From Macrostomum hystrix (lineage: Eukaryota > Platyhelminthes > Macrostomidae), in assembly GCA_950097015.1 (NCBI GenBank), contig CATNEN010000033.1, forward strand, positions 1,798,001 to 1,862,000: DNA of 64,000 nucleotides. The letters run 5' to 3'. The translations under genes and the position numbers were made by a program. Positions 29,245-40,785 of this stretch are shown here, piece after piece. The notes below the pieces were generated by a model. It saw only the letters and a list, made by a program, of their open reading frames with translations, was not told the origin of the DNA and searched no databases. The first letter of the stretch is position 1, and each line of letters begins with the position of its first letter.

Positions 29245-32200
29245 TTAGTCCTTGTAGATCTTCACGCCACCCCGTGCAGCGCGGGGGTGCGGGCGCAGCG
29301 CCACCGGGGATTCGGCCGGGTTCCGCGCCGCCTCGCCTGGAGTTTCTGGCGCGGCAGCCTGCGGCCTGGCACCAGCGTCGTCTGATTCTGGGGTGACGAC
29401 CTTGACCGCCGTGCAATGCCGCCAGCAGGCCGCGCCGTCACGACGCAGCATCAGCGAGTTGCCGGCCACCCGCTGGACTGTCCAGGCGCCGCTCTCGAAT
29501 GGCGTTTGCGTCTTGCTGGCACCGACTCGCCGTCGCAGCACCGAATCGCCGACCTGGATTTCGTGCCGCCGTGGCCGCCTCCTGGCGTCCGCTCGCTGCT
29601 TCATCGCGGCCTTGGCGCTCGCATCCATCTCTCGCAGCCGCTGCTCGTTGATGCGGACGCGCTGGGATGGCCGGGCGGCGGGGATGACATCATTTGGTCG
29701 CCGGCCCATCAGCAGCTCGGCTGGCGCGCGGCCCGTGGCTGTGTGCGGCGTGTTCCTGTAGGCCAGCAGCCACTCGTCCAGAGCAGCCCTCCAGTCGCGC
29801 CGCTCCTCGATTGCCGCCCGCACGACCTTGTTGATTGAGCGGTTCAGCCGCTCTGTCATGCCGTTGGCGGCTGGGTAGTAAGGCGTGATGAGGCGGTGCT
29901 TGATGCCGTAGCTTTCTAGGAAACGGCCAAACTCCTTGGATGAAAATGGCGGCCCGTTGTCAGTTACGAGCTCCTGCGGGATGCCAAATCGCGCGAACAT
30001 TTCTCGCAGGCGCGGGACCAGTGCCTCGGCCGTCGTTGTCTGCATGAGCTGCACCTCTGGGAATCTCGAGTATCTGTCCACGCACACCAGCAGCATGTTG
30101 TTTTTGATCGGGCCTACAAAGTCAGCCCCAATCGACAACCAGGCGCCCTTAGGGATAGGCGTCGGCTGTAGAGGCGTAGCCCGGACGGCTGGCGTGTGAG
30201 ACGTGATGGCACAGCTGCGGCACCGACTGACGAACTCCTCCGCTTGTGTTGCCATTCTCGGCCACCAGACCTTGCTGCTGAGCCTTGCGGTCGTCTTCTG
30301 CGAGCACTGGTGTCCTTGGTGCGCCAGCTCGAGCATCTGCTGCCGTAGAGCTGCTGGCACGACAATCCGCTGATGCCGAAGGAGAACTCCGTCTACCGCC
30401 GACAGCTCCTCTCGCAGCGCGTGGAGTGACCGCATCTCAGCGCTAGAGCGGTCCCATTGGCCGCCTTGCATCGCTGCTATCGCTGCCCGGATAACTGGGT
30501 CGCTGGCTGAGCTCTTGCGGATGTCTTCGAGCGTGAGCGCCTTCGGGCCGGCCGCCTGTGCTACCTCGTTTATGTAGGCCTCTCTCAGCTGCTCGCTGGT
30601 CCTACGTCCTTCAGCGCTTAGAGGCTGCCTGCTGAGTATGTCTGCAGCATTGGACGCTCCTGGCTGGTATTCGACCTTGAATACCAGGTGCTGGATACGC
30701 AGCGCCATACGCTCGACTCGTGGAGGCGGCCGTGACCCTGGCGCATACATGGCTGTCAGCGGCTTGTGGTCGGAGATCACCGTGAATTCGGGCGATCCAT
30801 ACAAGTAGTACTCAAACTTCAGGCAGCCGAACTTCACGGCGAGCGCCTCTTTTTCGGTCTGCGAATATCGCCGCTCTACGTCGGAGAGGGTCCGGCTCGC
30901 GTATGCGACTGGTCGCGAACTGCCGTCGTGCTGTACTTGCGCCAGGATTGCGCCGAGTCCGGTTGGTCCCGCGTCCACAATCAGCTGTGTCCGTAGCCGC
31001 TTGTCGTAGAATGCCAGCGTTGTCGGCTACGCAATGCTGCGCTTTAGCTGCGCAAAGGCGCTGGCCTGGTCGGCGCCCCACTGCCAGTCGGTGTTCTTCC
31101 GGGTCAGGCGTCGCAGCGGCTCCGCCACCTTGGCCAGCTGTGGCGTGAATACTGCGAGATAATTCACGAGGCCCAAGAACGATCGAAGTTGGCTTATCGT
31201 CTCTGGCTCCTTGAATTCTTGAACGGCGGCGACCTTGCTTTCTGTGGCTTGGACTCCTTCGGCCGTCAGTCGCATTCCCATAAACTCAATGCTGCTGCGT
31301 GCCAACCTGCATTTTCGAGCATTTAGCGTGATGCCGTGTTGCGCCAGGCGGGCCAGGCAGGCCTCGAGGCTGCTGTTGTGCTCCGCCATCGTGCGGCCGA
31401 ACACGACCACGTCGTCGTGGATCCATTTTACGTTGGGCAGGCCTGCCAGCACTCTGCACATCACGCTCTGTAGGATCTCCTGTGAGGTGGACAGGCCCAT
31501 GCACAGCCGAGTGAGACGCCGAAGTCCTCGGGGTGTCGAGAATGTCAGCAGATTGCGGCATTCTTCTGCTACAGGCACCTGGTAGAACGCCTTCGCGATG
31601 TCCAGTTCCGAGAAGACGGTGCTGCCGGCCATGTCTCCCGTCACCTCTTCAAAAGTCGGAATCTGGTGACGCTCGCGGATGACATAGCGATTGACATCGC
31701 GGAGGTCCTGTGTGATCCGCACTTCGCCTGGCTCCTTCTTGGGCACAACGACCATCCGCGCGACCCACGGAACTGGACCGTCGACGGGCTCGATGATTCC
31801 GAGCTGCTCCAGTAGCTGCAGCTCCTTGTCCACTGCCTCGGCCAGGTGAATCGGTACCTTAGACGGTGCGTGACAAACCGGTCGGGCGTTGTCGGTCAGG
31901 TGGATGCTGACTGGCGGCCCGGTGAAACAGCCGATGCCGCTGAGCACGCTGGAGTACTTGCGCAGTATCCTGCCAAGGGCATCTTGGGGCATTCCACTAG
32001 ATCTCGTGTTGCCGAGGAGGCTGTCGACAGCCGCCTCCGCTTCCGCGACCTGCAGCACCTGATGATCGACCGTCGGTGGTGGTCCGATCCGCAGGATTTC
32101 CATTTGAGTGGCCGTCTGCCTGCCGATGATGGTGATGCCTCTGCCTTCGACAACGTGAAATGTGGCGACCGCCCGTCGGCCGAATAAGCGGATGGACATC

Positions 32201-33227
32201 GCCGCCTTGCCGATGAGTTGCATCGGCCGGTCCGAGCCGTACGCGAACAACCTGTCAGAGGCTGCTTGCAGACGCGGCCGCTGTTTAAGGCTCTCAAACG
32301 TTGCGCGGTTGATCACATTGCGAGCCGCCCCGCTGTCGATCAGCACTGACAGTCTGGTGCCGTTGATCTCAGCTACTGTGTGGGCGGATTGCTCCTCCTG
32401 GTCGACCTTGAATATGCCGGTGTCCGAGTCGTCCACCCTCTCGTAGCTGGTCTCACCTTGCAGCATCGCGACAGCATTCGAATTGCTTTGGGGCGCCTCC
32501 TGCCTGGACCTGCAAGCTCGGGCGAAGTGGCCTGGCTTTCCGCACTTTCTGCAGCTCTTGCCTTGCGCCGCGGCGCACGTGGAGTGCCCTGGCCTGCCGC
32601 ACCGATTGCAGCGCACCTGCGGCCCTGGTGGCTGCTCGGCTCTCCGGATGGCTGCGAGTTGCTGCTGCGGCTCACCTGGCCTGCCGTTCTCCATCGCGCT
32701 GGCCTGCTGCTCCGCCGCTTCTTTGGCTCTCGCCTTCCTCAGCACATCTGTCAGGGAGATGTCGTTGCTCTGTAGGAAGTCTCTCCTCAGCCTCTCGGAG
32801 TCACAGTAGGCGACGATTTTGTCTCGGATCAGCGAGTCCTTGATCGCTCCAAACTCGCACGGCTCCGCCGCCTTGCGCAGGCGCTGGTACCACTGGTCGA
32901 TTGTCTCGCCTTGCTGTTGTCTGCAGGTCTCGAACTTGAAGCGGAGGAACACGATGCTGTTCTTGCCGTCCCAGAATTCCTGGATATTCTTTGCGAGGCT
33001 GCTGTAGTCTTCCCCAGCGTCAATTTCATTCTCTTCGACGATGGTCTGCAGCTCCTCTCCCGCGGCGTACAACAGCAGGTGCTGCCCTCGCTTTGCGTCA
33101 TGATCCCAGCTGCGTTAATGTATGTGGCGAACTGGCGAGCCCATGCAGTCCAGCGCTGTGCAGTTGAGTGGCAATCGCTATCGATAACAAACTGGCCGGG
33201 AGGCGCGAGAGAAATTTGCTCAGTCAT
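29245..33227 (-). pseudogene. Gypsy 2 gag-pol, gag frameshift plus an amber stop in RNase H
   Basis: Gag probably begins at 33227 (MTEQISLAPPGQFVIDSD), then shifts frame near 33080. The main frame (to 31027) has AGEELQTIVEENE, knuckles CNRCGRPGHSTC and CRKCGKPGHFARAC, protease LIDSGAARNVI, and RT with FSELDIAKAFYQVPV and KWIHDDVVVFG (His in place of the usual Tyr of YxDD). A TAG at 31027-31029 interrupts RNase H; the same frame resumes as LIVDAGPTGLGAILAQ and TVISDHKPLTAMY. Integrase follows with an HHCC finger (HQGHQ...CRSC), GADFVGPIKNNM, LVTDNGPPFSS and NGMTERLNRSINK. Apart from these two lesions it is full length. With identical LTRs it is young, so the lesions are recent or are sequencing errors. 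Confidence 0.88.
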
Positions 33228-33260
33228 GGTGCACTAGGGGTTCGGTGCTTGCGATGCCAT

Positions 33261-33445
33261 TGTAATAACTAAGGCCGAGGCTATTTTTAGTGAGCAGACA
33301 AAACTCTCAATCTTTACTGCCACGCTGAGCGCGCGTCCATATATTATTTGCTAGAACTGGGGTGGCGACACCCACCCCGCTCCGCAACCAATCAAACGAC
33401 CCAGGTGTACACCTGGGCCTGGCTCACGTGCGTACGCACACTACA
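33261..33445 (-). repeat. Gypsy 2, 5' LTR
   Basis: 185 bp, same ends as the other LTR; followed by the CCCCG target duplication. Confidence 0.93.
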
Positions 33446-33450
33446 CCCCG

Positions 33451-34129
33451 CTGCTGCTGTTTCTGCTGCTGCTGCTGTTCAAGCTTTTTGGGGCCATAAA
33501 TTTACTACTTACCATTTTACCCAGTTTTTCGTCCTTTGTCCCTACAAACAAACGCATCATTTACATGCGTACAGCAGGTCCTTATCCCTATATTTTTCCA
33601 TCTTTATGCTCATCGCTTTTATATTTACAAATAAAAGTTCAAATGCGCCGTATTTACACCCTTATGCTCCGTTTTTATAGCTGAAAAGGCCGCATTGACA
33701 ATAGTTATATTTCACTCGATTTAAAGCCGTATTTACATCTGGCCGATTTTACTCTGTCGAGCTAAGGTTGGAGACTATTTAAATATCTGATTTACTAAAT
33801 GTTGAGCAAAAAACTCACTTACAAAATGCAATTATCCTTTTGTAGAACTTGACGACTACAAGTCCGCTTGAGATGACACAAAATCTACATTTCTGAATTT
33901 TCAAGTTCTGTGAGTTCTGTGCAAGCAGCCAATGGGGCCAATGGAAAAACGTCTGCATTAACTGGAACTAAAAAACGCCCCTTTATACTTCTTAAAAATT
34001 GAAATAACTAAAAACTAAACAGGTAAACTTATTAAGCGAAGTCCGCTCTCGGCAGCATGGTCCGAGAACCATGTACTAGAAAATATAGTAGATAGTCCTG
34101 TTTTTAATGTTCTAGTGATAGAGACAAAA
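33451..34129. other. AT-rich, no gene
   Basis: Starts with an imperfect CTG run (33446-33480), the target into which Gypsy 2 inserted. Nothing else recognised. Confidence 0.45.
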
Positions 34130-34730
34130 TTAACAGTAGAACTACCAAGGGGGGGATTTTTCCCTTTTTGCTGCACCCGAAAGGAACAATGCAAGCACAC
34201 GAAACTCAAGAACACAGGCCAACTTTTTGTTGCGCATCTTCTGAAACAAGAAACAAGTCGCTAGCTCTTCAGACCGTCGAGATATTCAATGTTTCTGGCC
34301 GAAAGTCCGATTTTTTCCTATAAGAGCTAGTGTATTTCATACACCCCTATACACGAATTTGCACTGCGCCTCAGTGCGGCCTTTCCAGACCTTCAAACTT
34401 TATCAGCATGTCACCCGAATGTGCCTGCATCATCTCTGACTTCGGCGGTCACCGAACCTTATCTAGATCTATCTCTCTTATCTATCTAGACGTTCAAGAG
34501 CAACAACAGGTGGAACTAGGCCACTATGGACACCCTGACGCGAACTCCTTCAATTTCACTCTTCAAGCCTAACTATTAGGCGCAGCTCAACCACAGGACA
34601 CCCTCGACTAGTCTGTCAACCAATCAGTCGCCCCCAAAGCGCTGGCAAAAACATTTTCAGGGGGGAGGGAAATTCCCCCCCCCTTGGTATAAAAACGGGC
34701 GGCAAAATGGCTTGGTAGTCCTACTGTTAA
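34130..34730. mobile_element. Non-autonomous DNA element with TTAA duplications (piggyBac-like MITE)
   Basis: TTAA at 34130-34133 is followed by CAGTAG(A)ACTACCAAG; the right end is its reverse complement CTTGGTAG(T/C)CTACTG followed by TTAA (34727-34730). Both inner sides continue into runs of G or C (GGGGGGG at 34150; CCCCCCCCC at 34674). The TTAA target and CA(G/C)TAG..ACTACC ends are typical of piggyBac-type elements. No transposase frame lies inside the 593 bp, so it would depend on a helper. Confidence 0.65.
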
Positions 34731-35933
34731 ACACTAATTTAGTTGCCCTGGTGAACACGACAGTAGCGGATGCAAATTCTAATCATTCAAACCATGCCCA
34801 AACAAGAAATACAAACAATGGCAACTCTTACTTACCACTGTCCGGAAAATTAACAAAAATAAATAATTGCTTACGATGCAGACTTCCAGGATTTCTTAGA
34901 GAAGATGCGACTGGGGCAGAGAGTTTCGCGCCACTTCATATACGAGACGCCAAATTTTTTTAGACTGGATCAAATTTCGTCCCTTCCCAGTTCCCACCAA
35001 CCAATACGAGAAGCGGGGGCGAAAGCGAAAGCGAGTTCCACTCTAGCCGATCGATAAAATTCAGCCACCACCCCACACGCATCACCCCAAACGGGACAGA
35101 CGACAAGATAAAAAATGAAAGCAACCCCCAGGCTCTCATTGGCCAAGGCGGGCAGACGCTCTCAACACAGCAGCACTCAGAAGCTGAGGAATAACGAAAA
35201 TTGAAAGCTGTAAACAGCGCGGCTGTTCAGAACTGACTTATTTACGAGACTGAAAGTATTTACTTTATTAGATAGACTTATCTACATTTTCTTAGACTGG
35301 CCATAGGAGAAGCATTGCAACTTGCATTACAGGACGAAACAAAACTTAACTAACTTTTCAATTATGAAGCATTTTTATTATACTTAAATAAGTTTTGTCA
35401 CTAACAAAATTATTAAAACATATGAATGTAACACCCAGTGCACACGAGCAGGCACAGTATATTAGAAGAAGATTAAAATCTTAAAATCTAAATTTATTGA
35501 TCGACACACCACTAACAAAACGAATGCAATATGCAACTTCAAGGAGCAGAACTGAAGAGCAAAGCTATTCAGATATAGAAAGATGTAAACCATTGTGTAC
35601 TAGTACGAGTACATTATAAGGTACATATGCTGATGCTGACCAGAGAATACGGACTGCTTAAAAAGATGCGTCACAAAATTAGTCAGCCTTCAAAATTTCA
35701 TGGACTGTTCTTTAACATTGTCATTTTAAGGACTTCAGCTAAACTTAAAATGTTGCGGCTACTTCAGCTACTAAGAGTAGTAAGTGAAGGTCAGAATCGA
35801 AACTTACCGAGTTCTCAACTAGTTTAATGCTCACATTTAAAGGTACCGGTCATTGAGCGTTCGTTTTTAGGATAAATTGAGTCGGGATTCGGTGCGAATT
35901 TCGGTCGAATCCTTGGCACAGAGCGCCAAGCCC
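34731..35933. other. Intergenic, no gene
   Basis: 3' flank of PEX5; no recognised coding or repeat structure. Confidence 0.45.
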
Positions 35934-38900
35934 CTAGGACTCTGTGCCCGACTGCGCCAGGCCGACTGCGCGACAGAAGCCGGACAGGTCGCGCGCTTCA
36001 ATAAGCGACTTCAGAGCCGACACTCGCTGGCTGACATCGACCTCGCCGCTGCCAACAGCCGCTGAGCCGGTTGTAGTCGTCGCCGAGGTCTCAAAGGCCA
36101 TTCGGGCTGCTGTCTGTCTGGCCAGGCTCCAGACCGGACTGTCCGACTGACGTCCCGGCTGCAGCAGGCGCAGAGCCATGGCATAGTTTGACAGTGCCTG
36201 CAAGCAATTTGTTCGTGGTTGATTGGAAACTGATCCTGTCACTATAAGGCAACTAATACTATAGGGGAAGGCAGTGGGTAGCAGAGCGGTTAACAAGCTC
36301 GCTTCTCCTCGCACCAAGTTGCCTGGCTGGCTTGTTGTTGTTTCCTCGGCGACGACATATTGATTTGGGGCCAGCCTCCAAGGCCCACTGAGAGTGTACA
36401 AAATTTAATGCAGTTGTACACACCTGTGTAGTACCTGCGCACATTATTTGTGTGCTTTCGTTTTCAGGAGTCAGTGCAGAATGGCCTACCGCTGGCTGCG
36501 GGTCTACTGTTAAAATATATTGTGTCACAGTACCCGCAGCCACCGCAGCCAACCAATAGCTGATAAGCAACTCAAATCCCACCCACAGCTGATAAGCAAG
36601 TCAAATCCCACCCACAGCTAATAAGCAACTCAAATCCCACCCACAGCTGATAAGCAACTCAAATCCCACCCACAGCTAATGAGCAACTCAAATCCCACCC
36701 ACAGCTAATAAGCAACTCAAATCCCACCCACAGCTGATAAGCAACTCAAATCCCACCCACAGCTAATAAGCAACTCAAATCCCACCCACAGCTAATAAGC
36801 AACTCAAATCCCACCTGATCGTAAGCCCGGAGGCTGTGACAGGCAATGCCGAGGTTGGCGCGGGCGCGTACAAACCCTGGCGCCAGGCTCAGGGCGCGCC
36901 TGTAGGCCTGCACCGCTTCTTCGTGTCCGCCGCTGTTGGCCAGGGTGGCGCCCAGTTTGTTCCAGGCCAGGTAATCGTCCGGATGCACCTTGGAACAATA
37001 GGACAGGTGGCGAGTACGATATTTTGCGAAGGGACATTTTAATAAATGTCTGGCTTAGTTAAACAAGTCATTTGGGAATGAATTTGCTCAGCACGGGATG
37101 TGCACAGCAGGGAATTTGGGATCCGTGGCATGGGAACGAGTGTAGGCCTGTTGCTGAATCCAATAGTGCGCATGCATCGCTGTCGGGTCGCACCTGCAGG
37201 GCGGCTCTGAACGAGTCCGCAGCGCGCTGGAAGTCGCCGTGCAGATTGTATAGCGTCCCAAGAGCCAGCTGCAGCTCCGGATCCGGCGAGCCGGCGGTCT
37301 GCCGGGCCTGCCGCGGCCAGCAGGAGCCGTTCGCAGCGCGAGAACTCGGCGTAGGTGGCGAAGCCGCCGACAGTTGGCGCGGCAGCCTCGGCGACATCGT
37401 CGGAGGCCAGATCGGCGTAAACCGGATTGGCGCTCAGCCAGCCGACTAGGGCCTGCACGGCCTCCGAGTTGCGCAGCTCGTTTGTGTAGCTGCGGGCCAG
37501 AGACAGAAGGGCCGCCCGATCGTCCGGCGCTAACGACAGACAGCGCTGGCAGGCCAGGATGGCGTCGGATTCGCGCTCGGATTCAGCCAGCGCGATGCCC
37601 AGGTGGCGCCAGGCCGCCGCGCTGTCTGGATTCCTGGCCGCGGCAGCTTCGAATAGAAGGACGGCTTCCGGGACGCGGCCCTGACGCATTGCGGCCAGTC
37701 CGGCGCCAAGGGGATCCGCCTCTTCCGCATGCGGATTGTCCGCCTGTTGCAATTGTGGTAGATTGGGATTCCCAGGTGCCTTCACTACTTTAAGGATCTG
37801 GTGAGACAGGATGTGGATTATGGGTTTATTGTTATAATGAATGGGATTATCGGGAGAATGAATGGGATTATCGGGAGAATGAATGGGATTATCAGGAGAA
37901 TGAATGGGATTATCAGGAGAATGAATGGGATTATCGGGAGAATGAATGGGATTGTAGGGAGAATGAATGGGATTATCAGGAGAATGAATGGGATTGTAGG
38001 GAGAATGAATGGGATTATCGGGAGAACGAATGAGATTATCGGGAGTATGAATGAGATTATCGGGAGAACGAATGGGTTTATCGGGAGAGGGAATTGGATT
38101 AACGTGGGAAAGAATGAGATTATCGGGAGAATGAATGGGATTATCGGGAGAATGAATGGAATTATCGGGAGTATGAATGGGATTATCGGGAGAATGAATG
38201 GGATTATCGTGGGATTCACTGTTTAGACTCACTTGGAAGTTGTATTCCCGCTTCGCTTCGCTAGCCGATGCAGCTGCTGCCGACGCTGCCGCCGAGTCAA
38301 CGCCAGCCGCCATATCGTCATCCAGGTAGCGCGACCAGGTGCGCGACAAGTCTTCCCAGAAGCGATCCTTCTCGGCGTCTGACTCCGAGTAGGTGCCGGC
38401 GCGTAGCCGCTCTAGCGCGGTAGCCAGGCGCTCCTCCGGCTGGTGATAATCCGTGTCCATGTCGTCGAAGTGCGCCGCCTGCGGTTGCAGCAGCAGATGG
38501 TCTCGCTCGGCCAGGAAGTTTGCGCCCCAGCTGGGCTGCTCAACCGAGGCGGCGGCGGCGGTGGACTGCGGCGGCAGAAGCATCGGATTCGAGGCTCCAC
38601 GCATCATGAGCATCGGAAGGCTGCTCAAGGATTGCGGCCCTAAAGCGGCTGATGGCAGCGCTCGGATTGAGTAAATTCTACTCAGTATGGCCCCACTGCA
38701 TACCTCTAACCCTGCGATCATTTCAATCTTTGTCCCGCCTACGCTGTGAACCCTGAGTTACATGAGATACCTGACATTTATTGAAATACTCATTTAAATC
38801 CTTGTAATCCCCATAGTTCCTGTGATCCTTATGATTCCTTTAATCCCCATGATTCCTGTGATCCTCATGATTACTGTGATCCCCATGATTCCTGTGATCC

Positions 38901-40250
38901 TCATGATTACTGTGATCCCCATGATTCCTGTGATCCTCATGATTCCTGTGATCCCCATGATTCCTGTGATCCTCATGATTACTGTGATCCCCATGATTCC
39001 TGTGATCCTCATGATTCCTGTGATCCCCATGATTCCTGTGATCCCCATGATTCCTGTGATCCTCATGATTCCTGTGATCCCCATGATTCCTGTGATCCTC
39101 ATGATTACTGTGATCCCCATGATTCCTGTGATCCTCATGATTCCTGTGATCCCCATGATTCCTGTGATCCTCATGATTACTGTGATCCTCATGATTCCTG
39201 TGATCCCCATGATTCCTGTGATCCTCATGATTCCTGTGATCCCCATGATTCCTGTGATCCTCATGATTCCTGTGATCCCAGTAATCGTTGAGATTATGAA
39301 AATCTCCGTGACCACAATTCTCCCTGCAATACTCTGTGTTTCACCCCAACCATAGGAGGCCGGGCAGCAGACTCACCAGCAGCCATTGAGGATACGGCGG
39401 GTGTCGAAGCGGAGGCGTGAAAGCCAGAGCTGACTGACGCAGCCGCAGCGGAGGCGGAAGCTGCGTCTGGAACAGGCCGAGGCTGCGGAGAACGCCAGGG
39501 CCTCAGCCAGCAGCGCCTGCATGCTGAACGTCTGGGGCGCCAGAACTGTCCCGGCACCCTAGGACGTGGCAGGATGGGACAAAATTCAGGATTCGTGAGC
39601 ACCATATTTATAGTCTCAAAAATGTTTATCCAGCAGACATTTTTATGAGCAATGTCCTGACAGACCGGATTTGACACTTGCGTATTCACTTCACTTTTAT
39701 TCCAAAGTATCAAAGTATCACTTATCAGATAATCCCAATCCTGAACTTCCCCTACCAAGCTGATCCCATTCCCCTGTGCCCTCCCTACCAAGCTGATCCC
39801 ATTCCCCTGTGCCTTCCCTACCAAGCTGATCCCATTCCACTGTGCCCTCCATACCAAGCTGATCCCATTCCACTGTGCCCTCCCTAACAAGCTGATCCCA
39901 TTCCACTGTGCCCTCCCTACCAAGCTGATCCCATTCCCCTGTGCCCTCCCTAACAAGCTGATCCCATTCTACTGTGCCCTCCCTACTAAGCTGATCCCAT
40001 TCACGTGTTACTAAGGAGCCTCAGCAACAATGGAACTATGGAACATTTCCCTAGTTCCTTTTTGGTTAAAGTGCGGCAACGTGAGGCCCACCTGCTGCTG
40101 CTGCTGCTGCTGAGCTCGGATAACGGCCGCGTGCCCCAACTCCTGCCTGTGCGCCTGATCCGGCCTGGTCACGTGCTGGCTCAAGCTGACCAGCGCGTTC
40201 TGCCCGGCGCAGCCCGGCTCAGCCAATCGGCGGGCAAGCGACTCGGCCAT
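35934..40250 (-). CDS. PEX5: PEX5, peroxisomal targeting signal 1 receptor (TPR protein)
   Basis: PEX5 binds C-terminal SKL-type signals in the cytosol and docks cargo at the peroxisome membrane. Exons (minus) are 40250-40092, about 39558-39374, about 38700-38233, 37743-37194, 36988-36815 and 36197-35934. Exon 1 has the conserved cysteine region ([17 protein letters not shown]) and a Gln run. Exon 2 has [14 protein letters not shown]. Exon 3 has a pentapeptide-type motif SWGANF and [13 protein letters not shown]. Exons 4-6 carry the TPRs: [58 protein letters not shown] and [17 protein letters not shown]. Exon 4 needs a one-base frame change near 37300, and exon 2 also looks frameshifted near 39500. 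The other junctions fit in phase. Sequencing error or a disabled allele are both possible. Confidence 0.88.
36263..36540 (+). mobile_element. tRNA-derived SINE, copy 2 (in last PEX5 intron)
   Basis: The head GTGGGTAGCAGAGCGGTTAA has a good pol III A box; the B box has decayed. The body matches 1838-2207 (CAGCCTCCAAGG, ACCTGTGTAG, CAGGAGTCAG, CGCTGGCTGCGGGTCTA). It ends in the same hairpin GGCTGCGGGT...ACCCGCAGCC. It lies antisense to PEX5, beside the minisatellite at 36548. Confidence 0.65.
36548..36815. repeat. 29-bp minisatellite in last PEX5 intron (about 9 copies)
   Basis: Unit core CTAATAAGCAACTCAAATCC. The array touches the PEX5 5' splice site: on the minus strand the intron starts GTGGGATTTGAGTTGCTTA, which every unit repeats. 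Confidence 0.9.
37838..38216. repeat. 21-bp minisatellite in PEX5 intron (about 18 copies)
   Basis: Unit GGGATTATCGGGAGAATGAA plus T; it fills almost the whole intron 37744-38232. Confidence 0.92.
38815..39292. repeat. 18-bp minisatellite in PEX5 intron (about 26 copies)
   Basis: Unit GATTCCTGTGATCCCCAT with TCAT/ACTG variants; open in several frames because 18 is divisible by 3. Confidence 0.92.
39752..40005. repeat. 33-bp minisatellite in first PEX5 intron (about 8 copies)
   Basis: Unit core CCAAGCTGATCCCATTCC; lies between PEX5 exons 1 and 2. Confidence 0.9.
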
Positions 40251-40404
40251 CCGCAGTTTTCTAGCAGCTATTTTAGTCCAAACAATGTCCGGCAGCGAGA
40301 AATTTACACTGCAATGAGTGCAATCATTTTTACTCTATTTACTTAAATGGGAATTTAATTTAATCTTACAGTAATGGATTGAAGCATACTGTGTTTAGTG
40401 GTAG

Positions 40405-40785
40405 TGTAGCGGGAATGTGTATACTGTAAGTGGGAATGTGTACACTGAAAATCTGAATGTGTATACCGTTAGTGGGAATGTGTACACTGAAAATCTGAAT
40501 GTGTATACTGTAAGTGGGAATGTGTACACTGAAAGTGGTAATGTGTACACTGAAAGTGGGAATGTTCATACAGAAAATGGGAATGTGTACACTGAAAGTA
40601 GGAATGTGTATACAGATTGTCGTAATGTGTACACTGAAAGTGGGAATGTGCACACTGAAAGTGGGAATGTGTACACTGAAAGTGGGAATGGGTACACTGA
40701 AAGTGGGAATGGGTACACTGAAAGCGGGAATGTGTACACTGAAAGCGGGAATGTGTACACTAAAAGTGGGAATGTGTACATTTGT
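40405..40785. repeat. 21-bp minisatellite upstream of PEX5 (about 18 copies)
   Basis: Unit GGGAATGTGTACACTGAAAG plus T. It lies between the PEX5 start and the WASH1 3' end, so it is in the PEX5 promoter or a 5' UTR intron. Confidence 0.92.

Larger units (their letters stand above)
28836..33450 (-). mobile_element. Gypsy LTR retrotransposon (element 2)
   Basis: LTRs of 185 bp (28841-29025 and 33261-33445) read identically as far as I compared them. The 5-bp duplication CCCCG lies at 28836-28840 and 33446-33450. Minus-strand order is 5' LTR, gag, protease, RT, RNase H, integrase, 3' LTR. Next to the 3' LTR a polypurine tract reads GAAGGGGGAGAGA; next to the 5' LTR a candidate primer site begins TGGCATCGCAAGC one base from the LTR. 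The element is GC-richer than its surroundings and clearly a different lineage from Gypsy 1. Confidence 0.93.

Noticed and set aside
37801-38226. Long open frames in both strands (Met-Asn-Gly-Ile and Pro-Phe-Ile repeats)
   Set aside because: They are translations of the 21-bp minisatellite in a PEX5 intron; the unit length is a multiple of three.
38794-39355. ORFs of 173-177 residues rich in Met, Ile, Thr, Pro
   Set aside because: Translation of the 18-bp intronic minisatellite.
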